Shown: positions 9,224 to 18,200 of the stretch, in pieces
How the letters are laid out: every line of letters begins with the position of its first letter
Position numbering within the stretch: the first letter of the stretch is position 1
Source of the DNA: CAZMZW01 sp963802275
Lineage (GTDB): Bacteria > Chloroflexota > Anaerolineae > Anaerolineales > Anaerolineaceae
Assembly: GCA_963802275.1 (NCBI GenBank)
Contig: CAWDIB010000006.1
Coordinates: 310,001-374,000, forward strand
Direction of reading: 5' to 3'
DNA length: 64,000 nucleotides
The notes under the pieces: model-generated
What the model saw: only the letters and a program-made list of their open reading frames with translations
Database searches by the model: none
What the model was told of the DNA's origin: nothing
Translations under genes and position numbers: made by a program

Positions 9224-9649
9224 TTATTCGTTGATGGTGATGCCCATGTTGCGGGCGGTGCCTTCCACCTGTTTCATGGCGGATTCCACGTCCAGGGCGT
9301 TCAGGTCGCTCATCTTGGCCATGGCGATCTCGCGCAGCTGGGCGCGGTTGATGCTGCCGATCTTGTTGCGGTTGGGCATATCCGAACCCTTCTCCACCTT
9401 GGCGGCTTTCTTGAGCAGCTCCGAGGTGGGGGGTGATTTGAGCACGAAGGTGAAGGAACCGTCAGTATAGACGGTGATCTCAGCCGGGATGATCTCGCCG
9501 GCCTTGCTCTGCGTGCGGGCGTTGTATTCCTTGCAGAACGCCATGATGTTGATGCCGTGCCCGGCCAGTGCCGGACCGATGGGGGGAGCCGGGTTGGCTT
9601 TTCCGGCCGCAATGTTTAATTTAACGATCGCTTTAAGTTTCTTTGCCAC
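9224..9649 (-). CDS. rplK: 50S ribosomal protein L11
   Basis: L11 binds the GTPase-associated centre of 23S rRNA. The 141-residue protein has the N-terminal segment AGKANPAPPIGPALAGHGIN with the proline-rich hinge known for thiostrepton contacts. Its C-terminal RNA-binding domain ends in GTARNMGITI. A ribosome-binding site (AAGGAG) precedes the start. It lies between nusG and rplA, as in most bacteria. Confidence 0.97.
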   Translation of the reverse strand: MAKKLKAIVKLNIAAGKANPAPPIGPALAGHGINIMAFCKEYNARTQSKAGEIIPAEITVYTDGSFTFVLKSPPTSELLKKAAKVEKGSDMPNRNKIGSINRAQLREIAMAKMSDLNALDVESAMKQVEGTARNMGITINE

Positions 9650-9721
9650 AGTTTTTCTCCTTGAGTGGTTTTAGCGGGTGTTTCTGGGGCACCCTCCCAC
9701 AGCCTCCTATCGGGAGGTTGT

Positions 9722-10444
9722 TTACGCTTTTTCTACCTGGACGAAGTCCAGCTCGACCGGTGTATCCCGGCCGAAGAAGTTGACCATCACGGTCACCTTG
9801 GCGCGGCCCTGGTCGATGTCCTCGACCACGCCGCGGAAATCGTTGAACGGTCCGTCGATGATGTGCACGCGGTCGCCGCTCTTGTAGCCGGCCACCATTT
9901 GCGGAGCGGCCTCTTCCATCTTGCGCAGGATGTTGGCCACCTCTTCGGGGCGCAGCGGGGTGGGATCGTTGCCCATGCCCACAAAGCCGGTCACGCCGGG
10001 CGTGTTGCGCACCACGTACCAGCTCTCCTCGCTCAGGATCATGTTCACCAGCACATAGCCGGGGAACACCTGGATCTCGCGCGGTTTCTGCTTGCCGTCC
10101 TTTATCTTGATCTCTTCCTGGGTGGGGACGATGATGTCGAAGATGCGGTCCTTCATGCCCATCGTCTCGATGCGCTGCTCCAGGTTGTGGCGCACCTTGT
10201 TCTCGTAGCCGGAATAGCAATGGATGACGTACCAGGCGCGCTGGTCGCCGTGGTCTTCAAAGGAAATGGACGGTTTCTTTTCTTCCGCCTGCGGGGCGGG
10301 TTTGGGCTGCTTTGAACCGGCAGATGGCGCCGCTTGGGCGTCCTGCTCGTAACCCTCAGCGGAAGTAGAGCCTTCTTCGTAAAGAATCGGCTCTTCTTCG
10401 GAGGATTCCTCTTCCGGTTTTAAGATCTCGTCCTCATGATCCAT
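9722..10444 (-). CDS. nusG: Transcription termination/antitermination factor NusG
   Basis: NusG binds RNA polymerase and affects pausing, Rho-dependent termination and coupling to the ribosome. The NGN domain starts near residue 68 (WYVIHCYSGYENKVRHNLEQR) and includes VFPGYVLVNM. The C-terminal KOW domain contains GDRVHIIDGPFNDFRGVV. At 240 residues it is longer than the usual ~180 because of a roughly 65-residue acidic, disordered N-terminal extension rich in Glu and Ser. It follows secE by 31 bases. Confidence 0.96.
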   Translation of the reverse strand: MDHEDEILKPEEESSEEEPILYEEGSTSAEGYEQDAQAAPSAGSKQPKPAPQAEEKKPSISFEDHGDQRAWYVIHCYSGYENKVRHNLEQRIETMGMKDRIFDIIVPTQEEIKIKDGKQKPREIQVFPGYVLVNMILSEESWYVVRNTPGVTGFVGMGNDPTPLRPEEVANILRKMEEAAPQMVAGYKSGDRVHIIDGPFNDFRGVVEDIDQGRAKVTVMVNFFGRDTPVELDFVQVEKA

Positions 10445-10475
10445 GAATACCTCAAATTAAACCTATTCGGCTCCT

Positions 10476-10694
10476 TTACAGCAGTGTAAAAACAAAGGAG
10501 ATCAGGCGGGTGAAGGCAAAATCCAGCACGCCCAGCAGGGCGCTCATTAAAGCCATCACCACCATGACGATCTTGGTCAGGCGCCAGGCCTCCTGGCGGG
10601 TCGGCCAGCTGACCTTGTGCAACTCGCCGAGCGTCTCGCGCCACCAGCGGCTGAGCGCATTCGGTTTCTTGACTACCATCTTGTTATCCGGCAT
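10476..10694 (-). CDS. secE: Preprotein translocase subunit SecE
   Basis: SecE clamps the SecY channel. The 72-residue protein has the single-span form of the family: an amphipathic helix (SRWWRETLGELHKVSWPTRQ) with the conserved KVSWPTR motif, then one C-terminal membrane helix. It lies between tRNA-Trp and nusG, a conserved arrangement. Confidence 0.95.
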   Translation of the reverse strand: MPDNKMVVKKPNALSRWWRETLGELHKVSWPTRQEAWRLTKIVMVVMALMSALLGVLDFAFTRLISFVFTLL

Positions 10695-10753
10695 TCCTTA
10701 CTCCTTTTCAGTTCAAAACGGCGCACGCACCTGCGGCGCCGCTTTCTTGCAGG

Positions 10754-10826
10754 CAGGCCAGGCAGGAATCGAACCCACAACCTTCTGTTTTGGAGACAGA
10801 CGCTCTACCAATTGAGCTACTGGCCT
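10754..10826 (-). tRNA. tRNA-Trp (anticodon CCA)
   Basis: A 73-base cloverleaf on the minus strand has acceptor arms AGGCCAG/CTGGCCT, a D-arm with TAGCTCAATTGGTAGAGC, the anticodon loop CTCCAAA and a T-loop TTCGATT. No CCA is encoded. It lies between rpmG and secE. Confidence 0.95.
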
Positions 10827-10877
10827 GTAAAAAAGGCGGGGCGGCGTGGTTCCTGCCCACCCCGCGCTGTTAAAGTG

Positions 10878-11045
10878 CTACTTGGTCTCGCGGTGCAGGG
10901 TGTGCTTGCGGCAGCGCGGACAGAATTTCTTGAACTCCATGCGGTTCGGGTCGTTGCGGCGGTTCTTCTCGGTCGTGTAATTGCGTTCCTTGCAGTCGCC
11001 GCAGGCCAGGGTGATGATCGGTCGGACGTCTTTCTTGCTTGCCAT
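10878..11045 (-). CDS. rpmG: 50S ribosomal protein L33
   Basis: This small gene encodes 55 residues, MASKKDVRPIITLACGDCKE onward, and ends HTLHRETK. Two CxxC pairs (CGDC and CPRC) mark it as the zinc-binding form of L33. L33 sits near the E site of the large subunit. It is eight bases downstream of tuf and upstream of tRNA-Trp and secE, a common order. Confidence 0.96.
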   Translation of the reverse strand: MASKKDVRPIITLACGDCKERNYTTEKNRRNDPNRMEFKKFCPRCRKHTLHRETK

Positions 11046-11053
11046 TTTTTATC

Positions 11054-12256
11054 CTATTCCAGAATCTTGGTGATGACGCCCGCGCCCACGGTCAGGCCGC
11101 CTTCGCGGATGGCGAAGTTGGAGCCCTGCTCCAGCGCCACCGGGATGATCAGCTCGACCAGCATGTTGACGTTGTCGCCCGGCATGACCATTTCCACCTT
11201 CTCGGGCAGGGTGATCGAACCGGTCACATCCAGGGTGCGGATGTAGAACTGCGGGCGGTAGCCGTTGAAGAAGGGTTTGTGCCGTCCGCCTTCATCGGCC
11301 TTCAGCACGTACACTTCGGCGTTGAACTTGGTGTGCGGGGTGATACTCTTGGGGGCGGCGACGACCATGCCGCGCTCCACATCCGTGCGCTCCACGCCGC
11401 GCAGCAGCAGGCCGGCGTTGTCGCCCGCCATGCCCTCGTCGAGGGTCTTGTGGAACATTTCCACGCCCGTCACCACGGTCGGCATGGATTTCTCGCGCAG
11501 GCCGATGATCTCCACGTTGTCGCCCACATGCACTTTGCCGCGGTCAATGCGTCCGGTGACCACCGTGCCGCGTCCCTTGATGGAAAAGACGTCTTCGACC
11601 GGCATCATGAAGGGTTTGTCCACTTCGCGCACCGGCTCGGGGAAGTAGCTGTCGATCGTGTCGAGCAGCTCCTTGATGCAGGCATACTCGGGGGCGTTCG
11701 GGTCGGTCGAGGTGGATTCCAGCGCCTTGAGGGCGCTGCCGCGCACGATGGGGGTCTTGTCGCCGGGGAACTTGTAGGCGGTGAGCATGTCGCGCAGCTC
11801 CATCTCCACCAGTTCCAGCAGCTCGGGGTCACTCATCACGTCCACCTTGTTGAGGAAGACGATGATGCTGGGCACTTCCACCTGGTGGGCCAGCAGGACG
11901 TGTTCCTTGGTCTGCGGCATGGGGCCCTCGGGGGCGGCCACCACCAGGATGGCGCCGTCCACCTGGGCTGCGCCGGTGATCATGTTCTTGATGTAGTCGC
12001 GGTGACCGGGCATGTCCACGTGCGCATAGTGCCGCTTGTCGGACTCATACTCCACGTGGGCAATGTTGATGGTGATGCCGCGTTCCTTCTCCTCGGGCGC
12101 ATTGTCGATCGTGTCAAAGGCACGAAATTCACCTCCACCCTTCAGACTGCAGTACTTGGTGATGGCTGCGGTCAGGGTGGTCTTGCCGTGATCAATGTGA
12201 CCCATGGTGCCCACGTTCATGTGGGGCTTGTTGCGTACATAAGTCTCTTTCGCCAT
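11054..12256 (-). CDS. tuf: Elongation factor Tu
   Basis: EF-Tu delivers aminoacyl-tRNA to the ribosome. ATG 12256 gives the usual start MAKETYVRNKPHMNVGTMGH; the frame extends five codons further without support. The 400-residue protein has GHIDHGKTT (P-loop), DMPGHRDYIKNM (switch II, DxPGH) and NKVDV. Here G3 is DMPGH instead of DCPGH. Domain II and III follow with GRGTVVTGRI and the C-terminal IREGGLTVGAGVI. Upstream lie three tRNA genes transcribed with it. Confidence 0.97.
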   Translation of the reverse strand: MAKETYVRNKPHMNVGTMGHIDHGKTTLTAAITKYCSLKGGGEFRAFDTIDNAPEEKERGITINIAHVEYESDKRHYAHVDMPGHRDYIKNMITGAAQVDGAILVVAAPEGPMPQTKEHVLLAHQVEVPSIIVFLNKVDVMSDPELLELVEMELRDMLTAYKFPGDKTPIVRGSALKALESTSTDPNAPEYACIKELLDTIDSYFPEPVREVDKPFMMPVEDVFSIKGRGTVVTGRIDRGKVHVGDNVEIIGLREKSMPTVVTGVEMFHKTLDEGMAGDNAGLLLRGVERTDVERGMVVAAPKSITPHTKFNAEVYVLKADEGGRHKPFFNGYRPQFYIRTLDVTGSITLPEKVEMVMPGDNVNMLVELIIPVALEQGSNFAIREGGLTVGAGVITKILE

Positions 12257-12320
12257 TATTGCTCTCCTCAAAAATAATTGTTAATTAAGGAATCTCTTCC
12301 TTATACAGTGCGGCATTGAG

Positions 12321-12393
12321 AGCCCTCAATGGGATTTGAACCCATGACCCCGTTCTTACCAAGAACGTGCTCTACCAACTGAGCTATGAGGGC
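12321..12393 (-). tRNA. tRNA-Thr (anticodon GGT)
   Basis: A 73-base cloverleaf on the minus strand has acceptor arms GCCCTCA/TGAGGGC, an anticodon stem CGTTC/GAACG with loop TTGGTAA, and the T-loop TTCAAAT. It is the tRNA nearest to tuf, as thrT is in E. coli. Confidence 0.95.
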
Positions 12394-12442
12394 TTGCCGA
12401 TCATTACATACCCTGACGGATCAGGGTTCGCCTTGCGGCGAG

Positions 12443-12525
12443 TGGGCGGTGAAGGATTTGAACCTCCGAAGGCGTACGCCAACTGATTTACAGTCAGTCC
12501 CCTTTGACCACTTGGGTAACCGCCC
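12443..12525 (-). tRNA. tRNA-Tyr (anticodon GTA)
   Basis: An 83-base class II tRNA on the minus strand has acceptor arms GGGCGGT/ACCGCCC, an anticodon stem ACTGA/TCAGT with loop CTGTAAA, and a long variable arm (GGCGTACGCC). It lies between the two tRNA-Thr genes. Confidence 0.95.
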
Positions 12526-12594
12526 ATGAACTGGTTGTCGGTGGACCAGTGAGCCCCTGTTGGGTACCAGGGCCCACTTGTCGTCCGGCAACTG

Positions 12595-12667
12595 AGCCGA
12601 CGACGGGAATCGAACCCGTAACCTACCACTTACAAGGCGGTTGCTCTTCCGATTGAGCTACGTCGGC
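12595..12667 (-). tRNA. tRNA-Thr (anticodon TGT)
   Basis: A 73-base cloverleaf on the minus strand has acceptor arms GCCGACG/CGTCGGC, an anticodon stem ACCGC/GTGGT with loop CTTGTAA, and the T-loop TTCGATT. It is the first gene of the tRNA-tuf-rpl transcript, matching thrU in E. coli. The tRNA-Gly of the E. coli cluster is absent. Confidence 0.94.
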
Positions 12668-12700
12668 AGGCATATTCAATAGTTAAGGTGCAGACGCACA

Positions 12701-12765
12701 ATTATACCAACACCCATCGGTATGGGCAGGTGAACTATTCTACCATCACCCCCCGCGGAGAACAA
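12701..12765 (-). promoter_or_regulatory. Promoter region of the tRNA-tuf-secE-nusG-rplKAJL cluster
   Basis: On the minus strand TTGTTC (12760-12765) and TAGAAT (12737-12742) are 17 bases apart, a good sigma70-type pair. A second perfect TATAAT lies at 12701-12706 with only a weak -35. Both lie just upstream of the first tRNA. Confidence 0.6.
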
Positions 12766-12807
12766 GGTTTAAATCAATTTATTGTGTAATTGCGGAAAAA
12801 TAGCCGC

Positions 12808-14343
12808 TTATCGCTGCTGATAAGTGACCAGCTCCCTGGGATGGCTTTCGCGGTAAATTTCGGTTGAGCGCTCGGCGCTGAAGCGCGCTTCGCCTTCATT
12901 GACACACGCCCAGGCCAGCTGCCCATGATCAGCGAAGGCAGTTACGCCCAAATCGCCTTGTGTAAAGGCAAATTCACGCCTGGCCGGCTGGGTGCGGGTA
13001 TCGTAGCTTTCCAGGCGGTACCAGCGCGCGGGGTCGAGCATCACCATCTGCCCGTCGGCTGGATTTTCCGCCTGCGAGTTGCAGGCCAGCAGCAGCCGTT
13101 CCTTTTCCATGGTGCGCTGCAGCAAGCGCGCGTCCTTCTTCAGGTAATCGGCGCTCTGCAGGCCGATGAGCACGAAGCTTACCACCGCCACCCAGCTGCT
13201 GATTCTCCTGGGGTCGAAAGGTCTGGCGAACAGGTCATCCGGCACCAGCACCAGCGCATTGGAAAGCAGCGGGAGGAAGGTTGGCAGCCAGTAGTGGGTG
13301 GGTTTGATGGCCACAAAAAAGATGAGGTAAAGCGAATAGGGGATGATCCAGCCCAATCCGAGCCAGTGGGTCGGTTGTTGGCGGTCCTTCCAGATACCCA
13401 CACCGAGCGATAATAGCAGGAAAAGGGTAAAGACCGGCAGCGCGTACCATTGGCGCAGGTAAGGCAGCCAGGCCGCCAAACCTGTTTCGTAGGTGTCTTC
13501 ATCCTCCCAGCCGTGGGTGACGAAATAATTCTGCTCGTGCTGCACCTTGAGCATTTGCGCGCGGGTGTGCGGGACGAGCAGCAGCGGGTTGAGCAGCACG
13601 AATACCGCCACCACAATAAACAGGAAAACCAGTGCCGGTCGCACCAGCCGCCGTACGGTCAACTTTCCATGGCGCAGTGCCAGCAGCAGGTAGATCATGA
13701 TTGCCAGGAAAAAGAAGAAACCGATCACCTTGACAGCGGCGGTCATACCGCAGAAAAGTGCTGCCAGGTAAAAATCGCGGCTGAGTTTGTACCCATCGCG
13801 GTCCAGGAAGAAGAGCGTCAGCGCCACCCCCAGCAGCACCAACCCGTCCGGATGCCAGAACCACAGGTTGTTGAGCAGCAGGGCTGGCACCAGCAGAAGG
13901 AAGACGAACAGCAGGATGGATTTCCAGGCGGAGCGGAAGCGCGTTTGCAGCCAGGTCAGCACCCCGGCTGCGGCGATGGCGGGCAGCACGCTCACCATTT
14001 GCCGGAGCAGCACCAGGTTGACCTGGGTCATACTGCCAAATTGGCTGCCAGCCAGCAGGCGTACGGGCAGCACCACCAGGGCGGAAATCAGGTAAAAGAG
14101 GTATCCATAGTAATAGTGCTGGTAGGAGACGAAATTCTTGATCGTCTCCAGCATATTTGCACCCGGCGTAAGCATGTGCACCAGGTAGGGGTACTGGATG
14201 CTCTCGTCCTGCGAAAGTATTGAGAGCATGTGCTCGTTACGGATGCCGCGTGCGTTGGGGACCAGGTAGAGCAGGAAAACCAGGCATCCGATCAGGGTGA
14301 TGAAGAGGGTGGTTTTGTTCTTTTTCAAGGGGCATTCCCGCAA
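12808..14343 (-). CDS. Polytopic GT-C-like glycosyltransferase (ArnT/PMT-like), unassigned substrate
   Basis: This 511-residue integral membrane protein has about ten spans. After the first span comes a loop with the acidic SQDESIQYPYLVHML, similar in position to the D-E motif of lipid-phosphate-dependent GT-C enzymes (dolichyl or undecaprenyl phosphate-sugar donors). A soluble C-terminal tail of about 90 residues follows. The start is TTG at 14343 or TTG at 14328; neither has a strong ribosome-binding site. Its target is unknown. It is transcribed divergently from the partner-switching module. Confidence 0.6.
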   Translation of the reverse strand: MRECPLKKNKTTLFITLIGCLVFLLYLVPNARGIRNEHMLSILSQDESIQYPYLVHMLTPGANMLETIKNFVSYQHYYYGYLFYLISALVVLPVRLLAGSQFGSMTQVNLVLLRQMVSVLPAIAAAGVLTWLQTRFRSAWKSILLFVFLLLVPALLLNNLWFWHPDGLVLLGVALTLFFLDRDGYKLSRDFYLAALFCGMTAAVKVIGFFFFLAIMIYLLLALRHGKLTVRRLVRPALVFLFIVVAVFVLLNPLLLVPHTRAQMLKVQHEQNYFVTHGWEDEDTYETGLAAWLPYLRQWYALPVFTLFLLLSLGVGIWKDRQQPTHWLGLGWIIPYSLYLIFFVAIKPTHYWLPTFLPLLSNALVLVPDDLFARPFDPRRISSWVAVVSFVLIGLQSADYLKKDARLLQRTMEKERLLLACNSQAENPADGQMVMLDPARWYRLESYDTRTQPARREFAFTQGDLGVTAFADHGQLAWACVNEGEARFSAERSTEIYRESHPRELVTYQQR

Positions 14344-14381
14344 GGCGAAAAGGATGGGTTAAGTATACAATCAATTGCTGA

Positions 14382-14411
14382 TTAGTAAGCCCGTTACTAA
14401 AATGTTATAAT
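14382..14411 (+). promoter_or_regulatory. Promoter with overlapping inverted repeat upstream of the STAS gene
   Basis: A perfect TATAAT lies at 14406-14411. The region 17 bases upstream, where the -35 should be, is a perfect inverted repeat TTAGTAA-5-TTACTAA (14382-14400). A regulator bound there would overlap the -35 site. No regulator gene of an obvious type is adjacent. Confidence 0.45.
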
Positions 14412-14452
14412 CTTTTCATTCTTCGCAACAAGAAATATTCACAGGAGAAAAA

Positions 14453-14788
14453 ATGGAGATCAAAACCACTTCCCTCAAGCATTGCACCCTGGTGCAGGTT
14501 ATCGGCAAGCTGGACAGCAGCACCGCCCCCTCCCTGACGGCCGAATTTAAAAAGGTCATGGACAATGGTGATTTTCGCATTGTCATGGACATGAGCAAGC
14601 TCGAGTTCATCTCCAGCGCTGGCTTGTGGGTGCTGGTCAATACCCAGAAAAATTGCAAACGCTTCAACCGCGGTGAACTGGTGTTGGCTGAAGTGCCCGC
14701 CAAGATCCGCAGCGCGCTCGACCTGGCTGGATTTCTCAGTTATTTCAAAACCTTCGATACCAACACTGAGGCTGTGGGCAGCTTTTAA
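14453..14788 (+). CDS. Anti-sigma factor antagonist (STAS domain, RsbV/SpoIIAA-like)
   Basis: STAS proteins of this type bind a kinase anti-sigma factor when unphosphorylated. The 111-residue protein has KLDSSTAPSL near residue 22 and the phosphorylation-site region MSKLEFISSAGLWVL (Ser in the D-x-S-x-x-G position; here KLEFISSAG). The ribosome-binding site ACAGGAG precedes ATG 14453. It is the first gene of a three-gene unit with a kinase and a PP2C phosphatase, the complete set for partner switching. Confidence 0.88.
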   Translation: MEIKTTSLKHCTLVQVIGKLDSSTAPSLTAEFKKVMDNGDFRIVMDMSKLEFISSAGLWVLVNTQKNCKRFNRGELVLAEVPAKIRSALDLAGFLSYFKTFDTNTEAVGSF

Positions 14789-14802
14789 AAGCGCTGGCAT
14801 CT

Positions 14803-15222
14803 ATGCAAAAACAAAAATTGGTCGTTGCAGCCGGCTTTGCCAGCCTGGATAAGATCCGTGACTATTTCAGCCAGGCAGCCCGCGAGGCCGGTTTTAATGA
14901 AGATGCGGTGTTTGAAGTACAGGTGGCGGTGGACGAGGCCGCCTCCAATATCATTGACCATGCCTACCAGGGGGAATGCCAGAGCGATATCGAGTGTGAC
15001 TACCAGTTGCTGCCTAATGGTCTGCAAATGACCCTGCATGACCACGGCCGGCCGTTTGATCCTGATCAGGTCGAAGCGCCGGACATCGTATCCGATCCAA
15101 CTAAGCGCAAGCAGCGGGGGCTGGGACTTTTCTTCATGCGCCAGATGATGGACGAGGTGAATTTTTCCTTTCACCAGGAGGGGGGCAACCTGCTGACCAT
15201 GATCAAATACCGGAGGCATTGA
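14803..15222 (+). CDS. Serine kinase anti-sigma factor (RsbW/HATPase_c type)
   Basis: This GHKL ATP-binding protein would phosphorylate the STAS antagonist and sequester a target. In 139 residues it has the N box VAVDEAASNIIDHAY and the G1 region HDHGRPFDPD, then a Gly-rich lid RGLGLFFMRQMMD, as in RsbW proteins. It follows the STAS gene by 14 bases and its stop is one base before the phosphatase TTG start. No sigma factor is encoded in the unit, so the output could be a distant sigma factor or another protein. Confidence 0.88.
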   Translation: MQKQKLVVAAGFASLDKIRDYFSQAAREAGFNEDAVFEVQVAVDEAASNIIDHAYQGECQSDIECDYQLLPNGLQMTLHDHGRPFDPDQVEAPDIVSDPTKRKQRGLGLFFMRQMMDEVNFSFHQEGGNLLTMIKYRRH

Positions 15223-15223
15223 T

Positions 15224-18200
15224 TTGCAGCCGGCTGTGGATGGTTCCTTAAACTGGGGCTGGAGGGATTTTTTCACCTTCAGCGAAAAGATCATCCAGGA
15301 TGCCATCCTTGAGCGGCAGTGTGAATATGTCCACGCCGTGCTGCTGGAGCAACTTCAGGCGCAGGCCCGCCTGTGGCTGTCCGAGGTTTTTTATCCATTA
15401 CCGGGGGAAAGCATCCCGGATTGTGTGGAGTACGGCAAGCCCCCCCGCCTGGTGGCCAAAGCCATTGCCAGCAAAAAATTGGAGACCCTCCGCAAGGCGG
15501 GCAAACTCGCAGCTGCCTTACCGCTCTTTGCCCATGGCCGCCTGGTGGGCGCCATTGAGATGAATTTCCCAGCCGGCCATGATTTACAGCCGGGTCAATT
15601 GGATTTTCTAAACGGTATTGCCGCCTTCTGCGGGGCAGCGCTGGCCCTTTCCCGGCAGGATGCCGTGCGCGAATGGCGTCTGCAGCAGCTTACCCTGCTG
15701 CGCCAGGTCAATCTGCAGATCGCCCGCCAGCGCCAGGATGTGGCCGTTTTTCAGAACATCACCGACCTGATCCAACAGACCTTCAATTACTACCTGGTTC
15801 TGCTGTATACATTCGATGATGTTGATCAAAAACTGCATTACCGTGCCAGCACCAGCCGGGCAGGCAGGCACCCTTCCCTGAGGGAGACCGGCCTGGATGA
15901 GGTCATCCCTCTTGGCAAGGGGCTGGTGGGATTGGCAGCCAGGAAGAAGGAAGAGGTCATCTCACCGAACGTGAACAGCGATTCCCGCTATCGCACCGCT
16001 CCCGGTTTGCCGGATACCAGTTCCGAGGCCTCCTTTCCACTGGTTATCGAAGGACGATTGTACGGGGTGCTGGACGTGCAGGGCGACCAGCCCAACGGCT
16101 TTCATCCCATGGATTTGGTGGTACTGCGCATCCTGGCGGATAATGTTGCCGCGGCGCTGGAAGGTGTACGCATGGTGGACACGCTTAATACGCGCTCACG
16201 CCAGCTGCAGGCAGTCACCGAGGTCAGCCGTGTGCTGGCTTCCATCCTCGACCTGGATGAACTTCTGCGCCAGGTGGTGACCATTGTCCATGAAAAATTC
16301 AATTACCCCTTTGTGCACTGCTTTGTCCTTGATCCCACCCGCGAGCGCCTCATTTTTGCCGCTGGTACTGGCGCCATCAGCAAGGTGATGGCCAAAGGCG
16401 AATTCTCGTTCGGCCTCGCTGACCCGCTCGGGCTGGTAGCCTGGTCGGCGCGTGAAGGGCAGACCTTTTTGGCGAATGATGTCAGCCGCGAACCGCTTTA
16501 CCTGGAGAATGCCCTTCCGCCAGCTCATACCCGCGCCGAGATGACCGTGCCGCTCAAGTATGGCGGCGAGATCCTGGGCGTTTTGGATTTGCAGAGTGAC
16601 CGCATCAATGCCTTTGGTGAGGAGGACCGTTTTATCCTGGAAGCATTGGCAGCTGGTATCTCCACCGCCTTGCGCAATGCCAACCTGTACCGGACCGAGC
16701 GCTGGCGGCGCCAGGTGGCGGAAAGCTACAAGACCATTGCTGAACTGTTTTCCACCCAGTTCACCCTGGAGGTGGTTTACCAGGCCATCCTCAGGGAATT
16801 GATGCAAAACCTGCCATCCACCGCGGGGGCAATTTACCTGCTCGCGCAGGATAGCAGCAGGAGTGCCGCCTCACTGGAACCGGTGTGCGTGGAAGGTGCG
16901 GAGTTGGAAAAGGTAAAAGAGGTGCTTCACCAGGACGGCCGTGTGGCTGACTGGCTCTTGGAGGTATTGCAATCCGATCAGTCGCGAGTACGTCAACCAG
17001 GCAATCAGGCCGAACCACTCGGCAAGGTCCTTGGTTATACCAATGGCTACTCCGCCATTGCCGCCCCCATGTGGACCACTGACCGCATGCTGGGCATCAT
17101 CGTCCTGGTTCACCCTCAGGGTGCGCGTTTTGGTGAGGAGGCCGCATCCATGCTGGCCACCTTTGCTGGTTACATCTCCATTGCCATCCAGAACAACCAG
17201 TTGTATGCCTCTTCGGTTGAACAAGCATGGATCTCCACGGTCATGCTGCAGGTGGCGGAAGCTGCCCAGTCGGCGGAGAATGTGGAGGGACTGCTGCAGT
17301 CTGTTGCCCGCATCCTGCCCCTGCTGGTCGGCATCGATGAGTGCGCCTTCTACCTGCTGGATGGATACTCCAAGCATTACCGCCTGGTGGCGCAGGAGGG
17401 TTTTGGCGATAACCAGGCCGTCTGGTTGGAAGGACTTTCTCTCTCTCCTTCTGGTACGAAGGCATTTGAGAAAGTTAGAAAAACCCGCAAACCAGCCAGG
17501 GTTGGCAATGACCACACCCAACTTTCCGTACATTCCAGCCAGACCGGTCACAGGCAATATTACCTGCTGCCCCTGTTTGCCCGCGAGGAAGTGCTTGGCG
17601 CCGTGCTGGTTGAAAACCGCCCGGCCGATTCCAACGCCTCAGCCATCCTTTCGCAAACTGACCAGCGCATGATGGTGCTGCAGGGCATTACGCGCCAAAC
17701 GGCAGTGGCCATAGAGAACATGCAATTGAAAGAAGCCAGCCAGAGTGAAGGGTACATCACCGCCGTCTTGCTACAGGTGGCGCAGACGGTGGTCAGTTCC
17801 ACCAGCTTCCATGAAGCCGCCCAGAGCATTGCCACCATCCTGCCTTACCTGGTGGGTGTTGAATCCGTACTGGTCTACCAATTCGACCCCGACCGGCATT
17901 CCTTCCATTTAAGCGGCGGTTATAGTGAGAAGTGGGATTCGGAAATCAAGGACTTGAACCGTACTCTCCCGGCAGGCACCAGTCCGCTGATGGATCACCT
18001 GGTGCTTGAGAAAAAGCCCCTGTTTGCCAACCATCACGGATTGGAGCCAGACAAATGGATTACCGGACTGACGCTGGATAATTATTTGACTGATCTGAAA
18101 GCGGTCGGGGAAACGCCGCAGGTGCTTTTTGCCCTGCCGCTGCTGGTGCGCAATGAATGTTTTGGCGTATTGCTGGTGGCCGAGAACAGCCAGAAGTACG

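Noticed and set aside
6690..9470. Long open frames on the plus strand opposite the ribosomal protein genes
   Set aside because: They lie antisense to well-recognised genes in GC-rich DNA, have low-complexity His/Arg/Gly-rich products and no ribosome-binding sites.
11039..12277. A 412-codon plus-strand frame opposite tuf
   Set aside because: It mirrors the tuf codons on the other strand and its His/Gly-rich product has no family features.
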